Assembly (NCBI GenBank): GCA_038136035.1
Contig: JAYPYV010000006.1
Location: 28,659 to 92,658 of the forward strand
Source of the DNA: UBA9926 sp023261215
Lineage (GTDB): Bacteria > Pseudomonadota > Gammaproteobacteria > Pseudomonadales > Azotimanducaceae
Direction of reading: 5' to 3'
DNA length: 64,000 bases
Below the pieces are notes generated by a model. That model did no database searches. It was not told the origin of the DNA and saw only the letters and a program-made list of their open reading frames with translations. This document shows positions 55,589 to 63,985 of this stretch, piece by piece. The translations under genes were made by a program, and so were the position numbers. Position 1 is the stretch's first letter. Every line of letters starts with the position of its first letter.

Positions 55589-56465
55589 ACAAGACGCCAA
55601 GACCTTCGCCAGGGGGTTCATAGCAAGGGCGAGTCAGCGCGCGACTGAGCAGGTAGATATCCAACGTTTTCGTGACTCGCAGATGCTTGAGACCACCGAT
55701 GTCTTAGCGGTCGAGGCGCCGCTCGAACTGCGACTGGTTGCGCCGAGTATGTCCGAACGAACCTTGACCATCACAATGCGATCGCCAGGTGCCGACGATG
55801 AATTGGCTCTCGGCTATTTGCGAGCCGAAGGCGTGATTGATGACCTTAACGATGTGGCCGAAGTCGCTCATTGCAGCCCGCCTGCTGGAGTCGATCATCT
55901 GCATAACGTGATCCGTGTAACCCTGAATCGCCCACCCAGGATTCAAATTGAATCCATTGATCGCGCGGCTGTGAGTCATGCGAGTTGCGGCATCTGTGGA
56001 AAGACCCACATCGATGGGGTGCTCACTCGATGCACGCCTGTTGACTCTCAGGCTTTGCGGATGTCGCTGGCCGACATCTTGCGGCTACCCGAAGCATTGC
56101 GAGCCCATCAGCGGCAATTTGCGGAAACCGGTGGGGTCCACGCTGCGGCTCTGTTCAATAAGGCAGGCGATCTGCTGTGTGTTCGCGAGGATATCGGGCG
56201 TCACAATGCGCTGGATAAAGTCATCGGTCAGCAGGTGTTGAGTCGGACACTGGGCGCACCTGGCCGTGGGCTCTTGCTCTCTGGTCGGGCGAGTTTCGAA
56301 TTGATCCAGAAGGCTGCCGCCCTTCGTGCTGAAATGGTGGTGTCAGTAGGGCCACCTTCATCGTTGGCGGTTGAGATGGCCGAACAAAGCGGGATGACGT
56401 TGATCGGGTTCGTGAGTCCAAGTGGGGGTAATGGATATACCCACCTCGCGCGCATTCAAGGTTAG
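55581..56465 (+). CDS. fdhD: Formate dehydrogenase accessory sulfurtransferase FdhD
   Basis: Delivers sulfur from IscS to the Mo/W cofactor before insertion into formate dehydrogenase. Conserved C-G-x-C-G appears in HASCGICGKTHIDG; GGVHAAALFNKAGDLLCVREDIGRHNALDKVIG and LLSGRASFELIQKAA are family features. About 294 residues from GTG 55581, which overlaps the FDH stop; ATG 55554 is an alternative. The PLP decarboxylase follows nine bases later. Confidence 0.93.
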   Translation: MTEQDAKTFARGFIARASQRATEQVDIQRFRDSQMLETTDVLAVEAPLELRLVAPSMSERTLTITMRSPGADDELALGYLRAEGVIDDLNDVAEVAHCSPPAGVDHLHNVIRVTLNRPPRIQIESIDRAAVSHASCGICGKTHIDGVLTRCTPVDSQALRMSLADILRLPEALRAHQRQFAETGGVHAAALFNKAGDLLCVREDIGRHNALDKVIGQQVLSRTLGAPGRGLLLSGRASFELIQKAAALRAEMVVSVGPPSSLAVEMAEQSGMTLIGFVSPSGGNGYTHLARIQG

Positions 56466-56473
56466 TTGAACGG

Positions 56474-57703
56474 ATGTCGGGATTCGATGATGACTTTACC
56501 CCTCAGCCCGAGAGGTTGCGGCACGCGCTCGAATGTCTTCTAAATGAGCCATCAGAGTTACCACTGACTCAGCCTTGGCCGCATGATTTTCCTGAGGATG
56601 GGCGTTCTGGCGATGCGATTATTGATCTGCTGGCGCCGAAGGTCCTTGGTCAGGCCGTAAAGCTCGGCTCACCCATCGCCATGGCGCATATGGACCCGCC
56701 AACGCCCTGGTTGGCATGGGCGATGACGCAATGGAATGCACGTCTGAATCAAAATGTGCTCCACCCCGCAACCTCCCCCGTTGCCCGAGAGATTGAATCG
56801 AAAGTCATCAGCTGGCTTGCACCGTCCTTTGGGATGACCGGCGGATTCATGACCGGGGGTGCCACACTGTCAAATTTGAATGCACTATGGGCGGCGAGAG
56901 AGGCGAGAGGCATTAAGCGAGTGATTGCTTCAAGCGCAGCGCACGTCTCAATTGCAAAGGCAGCCAACATTCTTGGGTTGCCCATGGTTAAAGTGCCCGT
57001 TCATCGAACGGGTGCGATGGACAGCAGCGCGTTGCCCCGAGACTTGAGCGATGCCGCCCTGGTTTTAACCGCGGGAACCACCGGCACCGGCGCGATTGAT
57101 CCGTTAATGGTGGATACCCGCGCAGCTTGGATACACGTGGATGCTGCATGGGCAGGGCCACTGATTTTTACTCACTATGCAGAGCGTCTGGAGGGAATCA
57201 AACGAGCGGATTCGGTGGCGGTCTCGGCGCATAAGCTTTTGTTCCAGCCGAAGGATGCTGCATTGGTCTTTTTCCGTGATTCCGAACAGTCACTGGCCGC
57301 CATCAGTGCCGATGGCGCTTATCTTGCCGATGCAAACGTTGGCGTTCAGGGCTCAAGAGGCGCGGTGGCGATACCACTTTTTGCGACGCTGCTGGCCTGG
57401 GGGCGGCGTGGATTGAAGGCAAGGTTAGAGCATTGTATGGCCGCCTCAGAATCACTTGCAGCCTGGATTGCCGGGCAAAGAGAGCTTGAACTCTTGGCTG
57501 ATCCTGTCTCGGGTGTCGTGGTGTGGCGTATCAAGAAGGATGATCGGTCGCCAAAGCAACTGTCCTTTGCATTGCCGGAGACGATGGCCTCCCAAGTCGA
57601 TATTGATGGCGAGACATGGATTCGGCAGGTCGCTGCCAACCCGTTGGTCGATGTTCATCAGGTGATTACAGTGATCGAATCGGAATTAGAGCGACGGCGT
57701 TAG
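56474..57703 (+). CDS. PLP-dependent (group II) decarboxylase-like protein
   Basis: 409-residue fold-type I PLP protein. GGFMTGGATLSNLNALWAAR, TAGTTGTGAIDP, the Asp of HVDAAWAGPL (D223) and the PLP lysine K254 in SAHKLLFQPKD identify the group II amino acid decarboxylase family. It is shorter than the typical 470 residues and its substrate is not recognisable. It ends the formate dehydrogenase operon, an unusual position. Confidence 0.85.
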   Translation: MSGFDDDFTPQPERLRHALECLLNEPSELPLTQPWPHDFPEDGRSGDAIIDLLAPKVLGQAVKLGSPIAMAHMDPPTPWLAWAMTQWNARLNQNVLHPATSPVAREIESKVISWLAPSFGMTGGFMTGGATLSNLNALWAAREARGIKRVIASSAAHVSIAKAANILGLPMVKVPVHRTGAMDSSALPRDLSDAALVLTAGTTGTGAIDPLMVDTRAAWIHVDAAWAGPLIFTHYAERLEGIKRADSVAVSAHKLLFQPKDAALVFFRDSEQSLAAISADGAYLADANVGVQGSRGAVAIPLFATLLAWGRRGLKARLEHCMAASESLAAWIAGQRELELLADPVSGVVVWRIKKDDRSPKQLSFALPETMASQVDIDGETWIRQVAANPLVDVHQVITVIESELERRR

Positions 57704-57812
57704 ATCAGGACTGATTCGGCCATCTTTTATCACCTGCGGCACCCAGGCCAGAAATCGAGCGCCTTTTTGGCTTACGAGCCGGGATGACTTGAGCCAATGA
57801 GGCTGGGGTCAT

Positions 57813-58667
57813 CTAGGCCGCGGCATCGCTCCGTGCCAACACCTGGCATCGCTTCATCAATCGCCTTGAGGATTGTGGAAAATCGTCCCGCCGGTGTAAC
57901 ACGCGGCGATTGTCCCAGATGATGACATCTCCTGGTTGCCAGCTTTGACGCCAAACGTAGGGTGGCTTGGCCGCATAACGCCAAATGTCATTGAGCAACG
58001 CTTCGCTCTCGTCAAGCGTTAATGTTGGAATATAGGCCCACTCACGTCGGCCCAAATAAAGCGCGGGTCGACCCGTTTCCTCGTGCACTCGAATGATCGG
58101 ATGGACTGCGCCTGGGGCTTCTCGAGGGTCAGTAAACGCCTCAAATCCAGGGCGTAAGCTACCAACACTCGTATGTGCTGCGTCATGCTTAATCGTTAAG
58201 GTTTGAATGCGCTCTTGGAGGGCCGGGGGCAAGGCATCGAATGCCGCTGCTTGGTCAGCAAAATAGGTATCGCCGCCCGTCGCCGGGATTTCAACGCCAA
58301 GAAGAATGCTGGCCGGTGGTGGGGTTTCCACATAGGTCATATCAGAGTGCCATGAGGCCTCCGAATTCCCCAATCCGCCAATCGGCTTACCGTTCTCGAT
58401 GATGTTTGACAACTGCGTCACGAAGCGATTTTTGATTTTCATTCGCTGCGCTTCGGGCATACGGCCCATGGGAATTTCCTCAAGGGGACCGAATCGGGCA
58501 CTGAACCTCTGGAGACCGTCCTCATCGAGTTCTTGATCCCGAATCCGCAGCACGCCATAGGTAAGCCAGGTTTGGTAGAGCACTTCGAAATCCGCATCAT
58601 TCAGGCGTGACACCTGAATCTCTGTAATGTCTGCGACAAAGGTATCGCTGATAGGCATGACACGCAT
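57813..58667 (-). CDS. TauD/TfdA-family Fe(II)/2-oxoglutarate dioxygenase
   Basis: 284-residue dioxygenase. Iron ligands are H107-x-D109 in ASWHSDMTY and distal H258 in RVLHRRDDF, with the 2-oxoglutarate-binding Arg in SSRRLMKRCQ. GGDTYFADQAAAFDALP is also typical. Family members hydroxylate taurine, 2,4-D or other small acids; the substrate here is unknown. An AGGAGA site precedes ATG 58667, 28 bases after the selenoprotein gene, so the two form an operon. Confidence 0.9.
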   Translation of the reverse strand: MRVMPISDTFVADITEIQVSRLNDADFEVLYQTWLTYGVLRIRDQELDEDGLQRFSARFGPLEEIPMGRMPEAQRMKIKNRFVTQLSNIIENGKPIGGLGNSEASWHSDMTYVETPPPASILLGVEIPATGGDTYFADQAAAFDALPPALQERIQTLTIKHDAAHTSVGSLRPGFEAFTDPREAPGAVHPIIRVHEETGRPALYLGRREWAYIPTLTLDESEALLNDIWRYAAKPPYVWRQSWQPGDVIIWDNRRVLHRRDDFPQSSRRLMKRCQVLARSDAAA

Positions 58668-58695
58668 GGTAAGTTGGTCTCCTGGGGCCGCGTTT

Positions 58696-59886
58696 CTAGC
58701 TCAGAGTATCGTCTATACGGCTTAGCGCGTCCCGAGGCAGCAGAATACGCGCAAAGCCGGCGCGTTGGGGATGATCCATAAACATGGCATGAAACAAGCC
58801 GAGCGCTCGGCCCAATTCGGTTTCATGCCAGAGTTTCCGGTAAAGCTGCCTCGCATTGTGCTGGCCGGGCTCAGCGCTGAGTGCTTCCAAATAGTAAGTT
58901 TTTGCATCCTCAATGGATGCTTTAAACCATTTGAGATCCGCCGGTATCCGGTGAGCATCGAGGTCCTCGCCAAATCGCTGCAGGATCTCGTGAATATGAG
59001 AGGTCGAGGCCCCCACAAGCGTTCTCCCAGCGCGCTTATCGAGTCCGATCTCATACCAAGGCGAAATGAGGGAAAGCTCACTGGCCAACCGATCTTGCCA
59101 GGATCCTGACTGGCGTTGAAAGTTGACCGGACAGGCCGGCGCAGACTCAATGGCGACTTCCGGCGCGTCGATGGGGTAATCACGGAGAACGGGCCCACTT
59201 GCCTCTTCAAAGAGTTCAAGCGCCGCCTTGATAACCGCATGTTGGAATTCTGCATCATTGGGAATCCCGAGCGGACGGCCCAGTGGAAAACTGACCCAAA
59301 GTGATCTGGGCGGTTGCAATTGGGCGGTGTGTTCGCGAACCAAGCTGATGCCCGTGGTGGCGATGCCTGCACGTTCTAAGTAATAGCCCAGCGCGCTCAC
59401 GGCGCGTGTGCAATTGGGTCAGACGGGTGTGAGGAAGACCGCGTCCACTTGATCCTGCTTTAGAAGGCCCGCCACTTGGGCCGCACCCTTTTCAAATGCC
59501 TGAGGTTCAAGACCCGCACCCATAAAGCTGTAGTGAAAATCAGCAAGCGATCCGACCATGCCTTGGTCGAGCAATTCTCGGAACCGATCAACAGGAAAGA
59601 CGAGGTTGATATCTTCGCTAAAGCCTGTGCGATCAAAATTCACCGAACTGTGTGACATGATGATGTCCCCGGGCGCGGTGTTATTGGGGATTGGCCGGTA
59701 AGTCCCGTCGGCGAATTCGAAGAGGGGATCGCCCCGAAGGTGGAGCCCTGCGGTCGTGATCAGCGCGAGGCGCATGTTTTTCAGGGGCTTGATCGGTGTA
59801 GTCCACACGGGAGGCCGGAGCGGCGGCAGCGCTTTGCCGGTCAGATGCGCCTGCTCGTCGTGGGGTAAATCACTGAGTCTGACCAT
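58696..59886 (-). CDS. Selenoprotein: GrdB-like glycine/sarcosine/betaine reductase selenoprotein B family (in-frame UGA = Sec156)
   Basis: Two apparent frames, 59886-59419 and 59418-58696, lie in exactly the same frame and are separated only by one TGA. Read through it, the protein is 396 residues with L-T-P-V-U-P-N-C-T-R around residue 156, the U-P-x-C motif of the proteobacterial GrdB-like family. N-terminal MVRLSDLPHDEQAHLTGK, LITTAGLHLRGD, MSHSSVNFDRTGF, DINLVFPVDRFREL and ADFHYSFMG continue into GYYLERAGIATTGISLVREH and VSFPLGRPLGIPND. GrdB proper activates glycine, sarcosine or betaine in clostridia; the reaction of the aerobic relatives is unknown. An apparent TTG-type early start would not rescue the downstream part. 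No selA, selB, selC or selD is in the window. ATG 59886 is the start. Confidence 0.85.
59387..59418 (-). promoter_or_regulatory. Candidate bacterial SECIS hairpin after the UGA
   Basis: Directly 3' of the UGA on the minus strand: CCCA (59418-59415) pairs with TGGG (59390-59387), and CGCGC (59406-59402) pairs with GCGCG (59396-59392) around a 5-base loop CGTGA containing GU. Distance and size resemble a bacterial SECIS, which must sit just after the Sec codon, but the two sides of the internal loop are asymmetric (8 versus 1). No structure program was run. Confidence 0.45.
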
Positions 59887-60209
59887 ACGGCACAAAAGGT
59901 AAGCATTGGGCGTACGTCGATATTAATGGATGCCATTAACCTATGAAACCTCCAGTTGCTCATGATGGCGTATTGAGCGGGGTTGTTGCGGGATGAACCC
60001 ACTGTCTGCGGCGATCGGGCGAGAAGAGCTGAAGGCGGTGTCGGAACTGGCAAGCCGGCGCTTGTGACATTCGGGTGAAATTGAATGATGAAGGTCCCGG
60101 CAACCAGATGTCGCAGAAGAGGAGGGATGAGCGGCGCCACTCGGGCAGATTCTTGCCAGGCTTCCCGGTATGCTGGTGACTCAATCAATGGACTAATTTG
60201 AGAGCAACA

Positions 60210-60815
60210 ATGGCAACCACTATCTATGGTGTATCGGCATCACGCGCGATTCGTTCTCTGTGGGCGATAGAAGAAACGGGCATTGCCTATGAGCACGTGC
60301 CGACGCACTACTTTAATGATTCGAAAACAGCAGACTACCAAGCCGTGAACCCCAACGGCCGAATTCCGGCCCTGGTCGATGGGGATTGTGTGTTGTTCGA
60401 GTCCATGGCGATCAATCTCTATCTCGCCAAGCAATATGCGCCCTCGCTCTACCCTCGAGAACCCGTTTTAGAAGCGCAGGCTGTTCAATGGTCAGTCTGG
60501 GCCATCAGTGAAATCGAGCCGCTGCAAATGCAAATTGTGGTGCAGAAGTTTTTTACGGGTGGTAATCCTGACTCGGCAGTGATTGATGCGGCGAGCGAAA
60601 GCCTCCAGCGCCCCTTAAAGGTCCTGGAAAGCCATTTAGAAGGTCGCGATTTCCTATTGGGTGAGGGATTTACGGTTGCGGACCTTAACCTTGCTGGCGT
60701 GATGTTGCTCATGCGATCGATTCGATTCGACTTCGGTGATTTCCCGAAAGTCAGCGACTGGTTAGCGCGATGTTGGTCTCGAGAAGCGCTCGGGCGAGCG
60801 GAGGCCTTGGATTGA
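60210..60815 (+). CDS. Glutathione S-transferase family protein
   Basis: 201-residue GST. The thioredoxin-like domain starts TTIYGVSASRAIRSLWAIEET, with the cis-Pro segment NPNGRIPALVDGDCVLFESMAINLYLA, and the helical domain ends with the DFLLGEGFTVADLNLAG signature. It conjugates or reduces with glutathione; substrate unknown. ATG 60210 (MATTIYG) is preferred over an upstream GTG-type start. The 323 bases between it and the divergent selenoprotein hold both promoters and no gene. Confidence 0.88.
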   Translation: MATTIYGVSASRAIRSLWAIEETGIAYEHVPTHYFNDSKTADYQAVNPNGRIPALVDGDCVLFESMAINLYLAKQYAPSLYPREPVLEAQAVQWSVWAISEIEPLQMQIVVQKFFTGGNPDSAVIDAASESLQRPLKVLESHLEGRDFLLGEGFTVADLNLAGVMLLMRSIRFDFGDFPKVSDWLARCWSREALGRAEALD

Positions 60816-60913
60816 TACCGCTTCGGTAAACGCGCGGCGTGGGGTTCGCTTGCCGACAGGATTGGCCCCACGCTGCGTAGAATCTTTAACTCAAGTTGAT
60901 AAAAGGTTTGCCA

Positions 60914-61906
60914 ATGCGTCTCAAAGTTCAGCCTATTTTTGGCTTGCTGGGATTATGTCTATTGGTAGGTTGTGGTGGCTCGGGGTCCTCCGGGCCAGAT
61001 ATGGCCTCGGCCCCTGCAAGTAACTCAGGTTCATCCGGCAGCGGCTCGTCTAGTCAAGACACGAGCACCGGTGATGAATCGGTGAGTACGGCCGATGTGT
61101 TCTGCGACTACAGTGACGAGACGGAGAATGATCAAGCGTCCCTCACTTTGACCAGCCAAGCTGAGTGGTTTTGCTCACCTACAGAGCGGCAATTGTCGGC
61201 GAATGGTATACCCGATCACCCGGTTGGACAGTTTCCAAACGCAGGGAATCCGAACACGATTGCTGCACAGAATGTCAGTGAGGTATTCACATTGACGCCG
61301 TCGGCGGCAGATTCTGCACAAATGGTGGGTGGTCCGAGAGGCCCAGCGGGTTACGTCTTAAATGGCGTCAAGATTGATGCGGACACAGCGGGCAGTTGCG
61401 ATGCCTCAGGAAACTGCAATCTCACGAATCCCAATGGGCAATGGAATATCGAAGCGCTAGGGCAGGACGCGTTTGATTTCGGTGAGGATGACAACAATGC
61501 CCACGTCCAGCCTGGCGGCGTTTATCACTACCACGGGATCCCCGAAGGGTTCTTGACCAAGCGCGGTGCTGGCGCTGATCAGATGACATTAATCGGCTGG
61601 GCATCGGATGGATTCCCTATTTATGCTCGGTATGGCTACTCGGACCCTTCCGATGCTCAATCAGAATTGAAGTCGATGACGGGCAGCTACCAGCTGGTGA
61701 ATCCCGTCCCTTCGGACCGGCCGTCGGTTGCGACCTACGCATTGGGCACGTTCAAGCAGGATTGGGTGTACGTCGAAGGTTCAGGTGACTTAGATGAGTG
61801 CAACGGCCGTGTTGGCGTCACACCCGAATTTCCTGAGGGTATCTATCATTACTTTGCTACGGATACCTACCCATACTTTCAGCGATGTTTAACGGGTGCC
61901 CTGTGA
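60914..61906 (+). CDS. YHYH-domain lipoprotein
   Basis: 330-residue exported protein. The signal peptide ends in lipobox CLLVGC, followed by a Gly/Ser/Asp linker. The YHYH domain is seen in GGVYHYHGIPEGF, with ASDGFPIYARYGY and the end EGIYHYFATDTYPYF. Function of the domain is unknown; the His-rich motif suggests metal binding (inference). ATG 60914 (MRLKVQP) with AAAAGG upstream. The next gene overlaps its stop. Confidence 0.85.
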   Translation: MRLKVQPIFGLLGLCLLVGCGGSGSSGPDMASAPASNSGSSGSGSSSQDTSTGDESVSTADVFCDYSDETENDQASLTLTSQAEWFCSPTERQLSANGIPDHPVGQFPNAGNPNTIAAQNVSEVFTLTPSAADSAQMVGGPRGPAGYVLNGVKIDADTAGSCDASGNCNLTNPNGQWNIEALGQDAFDFGEDDNNAHVQPGGVYHYHGIPEGFLTKRGAGADQMTLIGWASDGFPIYARYGYSDPSDAQSELKSMTGSYQLVNPVPSDRPSVATYALGTFKQDWVYVEGSGDLDECNGRVGVTPEFPEGIYHYFATDTYPYFQRCLTGAL

Positions 61907-62391
61907 TACGGCTGTTATTGGCTCTGATTCTCGTCTGGACGACGATCAATTCGGCCGCCCATCTAATGCCAGAGGGCCATGCGAGTCTGAGACTCGCGCC
62001 TGAACGAGGGTACTTCGTTGCCCATTTGTCGTTCCTGCCAAAGGACCTTGGCATTCCGTTGGACGAAATCGATGCGCTGGTCTCTAGGATGCCCGCGCTC
62101 ATTCAGCTGGAAACCAGTTTGGGCAGCGTTCATCTCACTGATGTACTGCTGGTGCCTGACGACGCTTCGATACCAGAAGCGTCGCGAGCATTTACGGTGC
62201 TGGGTAGCTTTCCCTATGAAGCGGAGCAGACGCCGCAAGCATTGATCATTCATCCCGCTCTTCAAAAAGGCGCAGAGCCGTTACACCTGAGGACAACTTG
62301 TGTTGCGACGGAGCAGCGGGCGATCACAACGTTCGTTTCGCAGCGGCGCATGCCCATCGACTCCTGCCAGGCGGTTGGTCAACTCGACTAG
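61903..62391 (+). CDS. Secreted hypothetical protein coupled to the YHYH lipoprotein
   Basis: About 162 residues. It starts VIRLLLALILVWTTINSAAH, a signal-peptide-like hydrophobic stretch, then LRLAPERGYFVAHLSFLPKDLG and VHLTDVLLVPDDA. No family is recognised. GTG 61903 overlaps the YHYH stop (GTGA); ATG 61885 would overlap further. The coupling suggests joint function with the lipoprotein. Two Cys (in RTTCVATEQ and IDSCQAV) may form a disulfide. Confidence 0.65.
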   Translation: MIRLLLALILVWTTINSAAHLMPEGHASLRLAPERGYFVAHLSFLPKDLGIPLDEIDALVSRMPALIQLETSLGSVHLTDVLLVPDDASIPEASRAFTVLGSFPYEAEQTPQALIIHPALQKGAEPLHLRTTCVATEQRAITTFVSQRRMPIDSCQAVGQLD

Positions 62392-62403
62392 GCGCGCGAA
62401 GTG

Positions 62404-63771
62404 TTAGGTCGTCAACCGATGCAGCTGCGCCTCATCGATCTCCTGTTTACGTACGCGGATGAACTGACTTAAGACGGCAGCGCCGAGAAACGTCACAAAA
62501 GTGCCCAAAACAAAGTAGGTCTGGAGCCATTGATTCGTTTCTGGTGATTGTTGTTCAAGCGTGCCATCAAAGCCGGTCAATGAGAGACAAATCATCGCCA
62601 GGGCGGGTGCGAACATATAGCCCGTTTTGAAAGCAGAGTTGTAGACACCCACGAATGCGCCTTCACGCCTTCGACCACTTTTAATCTCGTCGAGATCACA
62701 GATGTCGGCAACGATGGACAGGGGTAATACCTCGATGATGGTATTGCCGATCGGTAATGCCATTGCGTGGAGCAAGTAGTACCAAGCCGGCTCCTGGGGC
62801 TGGAACGCAACCAGGGCTGTGAGGGGAACGGTGAGGCTTGCCAGTAGTCCAATCTTGAGGAGTATGACTTTTTCGTAGCGACTGCTTAGGCGCCTGATGA
62901 GCAAGTTGAGTCCCATGCTGACGACGACACCCGCCGCCGTGGCATACATTAAGAGTTGTGTGGTCTGAGATTTATCGCCTTCGAAAATAATGTAGTTGAT
63001 CAAATAGACACCGAAGGCGACCGCAAAGTATTGGCCGATGCCGTAGAAGAACACGGTGCCCACCAGAAACATAAAGGGCCGATTGGTCAGAGTAATTTTG
63101 AGTGCATCCTTTAAAGGGAGTTCAGTCGTGGGTTCAGTTACGACCCGTTCTTTGGTGCCGAGGGCTGCCCAAACGCCGGTGGCGATAATGATGGCACCGA
63201 CACCGCACATGACCACGGCCACCCCGGTGATTTCACTGTCAAAAAGATCAGGGTCATAGGCGATCACGAAAGGCACGGTGGCGAGCACTGTCATGGGCAC
63301 GCCAATAAAATGGCGCCAAGCAACGATGCGCGTGCGCTCCTCATAGTCGCTTGAGAGTTCTGCCCCGAGGGCATAGTAGGGAACCACGGCCATGGTATGG
63401 GTGAGGTAATAGAGCACCTTAAAGATCATGAAATAGATAAAAATCGACAGTAAGGTTGGCGCCGGATCCCAGAACATGACGATGGTGGGCATCCAGCTCA
63501 ATGGGAAAACGATGCCTAAGGTGATCGAGCCGATCAGGATCCAAGGTCGGCGCTTGCCCATCTTGCTTTTGGTGCGGTCTGACCATTCGCCGACGAGGGG
63601 GTCGGTTACCACATCCAGTATTTTCATGAAGGGCTGCCAAAAGGCGAGCCATAGCGGATTCAAGGCAAAGGTCGTTGTGTAAAAGAAGAACATGTACTTA
63701 CCAATCACGTTCTTAATGAGATAGTCCGCGCCGTTAAACGTGCTGTAGGCTAATCGCTCGCGCAAGCGCAT
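62404..63771 (-). CDS. GPH-family (MelB-like) MFS sugar/cation symporter
   Basis: About 455 residues, twelve hydrophobic segments. RLRERLAYSTFNGADYLIKNVIGKYMFFFYTT, DVVTDPLVGEWSDRTKSKMGKRRPWI (the GPH motif) and LHAMALPIGNTIIEVLPLSIVADICDLDEIKSGRRREG mark the glycoside-pentoside-hexuronide family. Substrate unknown. I chose ATG 63771 (MRLRERLAYS); an in-frame GTG at 63876 would add 35 charged residues not seen in relatives. Confidence 0.85.
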   Translation of the reverse strand: MRLRERLAYSTFNGADYLIKNVIGKYMFFFYTTTFALNPLWLAFWQPFMKILDVVTDPLVGEWSDRTKSKMGKRRPWILIGSITLGIVFPLSWMPTIVMFWDPAPTLLSIFIYFMIFKVLYYLTHTMAVVPYYALGAELSSDYEERTRIVAWRHFIGVPMTVLATVPFVIAYDPDLFDSEITGVAVVMCGVGAIIIATGVWAALGTKERVVTEPTTELPLKDALKITLTNRPFMFLVGTVFFYGIGQYFAVAFGVYLINYIIFEGDKSQTTQLLMYATAAGVVVSMGLNLLIRRLSSRYEKVILLKIGLLASLTVPLTALVAFQPQEPAWYYLLHAMALPIGNTIIEVLPLSIVADICDLDEIKSGRRREGAFVGVYNSAFKTGYMFAPALAMICLSLTGFDGTLEQQSPETNQWLQTYFVLGTFVTFLGAAVLSQFIRVRKQEIDEAQLHRLTT

Positions 63772-63925
63772 CGTTGGGGCGGTTTCGGGCGCGGTCAAAA
63801 CAAGATCCTTAGTTGATTGGCCATCATCGCGCGCTGAGCGGCGACGATCAATCGATCGTGCCTTACAAGCTAGCACGTGCCCAAAATCGGCACGAGCGCC
63901 TGGACTCTGATTTCCTCAAGAGCGA

Positions 63926-63985
63926 GCGCCGCGGCCAAAAGCGCTGCGGCCAAAAGCGCTGCGGCCAAAAGCGCTGCGGCCAAAA
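63926..63985. repeat. 15-bp tandem repeat at the window end, four copies
   Basis: GCGCCGCGGCCAAAA then three exact GCGCTGCGGCCAAAA units. In one plus-strand frame from GTG 63877 it encodes SAAAK pentapeptides and ends at TGA 63994-63996 after KKDG, giving a 39-residue peptide that is not convincing as a gene. It may be the edge of an element beyond the window. Confidence 0.9.

Noticed and set aside
58696..59895. Pseudogene or two separate genes split by a stop codon
   Set aside because: Frames are identical on both sides, only a TGA separates them, and the residue falls at the family's Sec position with the following P-N-C motif. A random nonsense mutation would rarely hit this codon.
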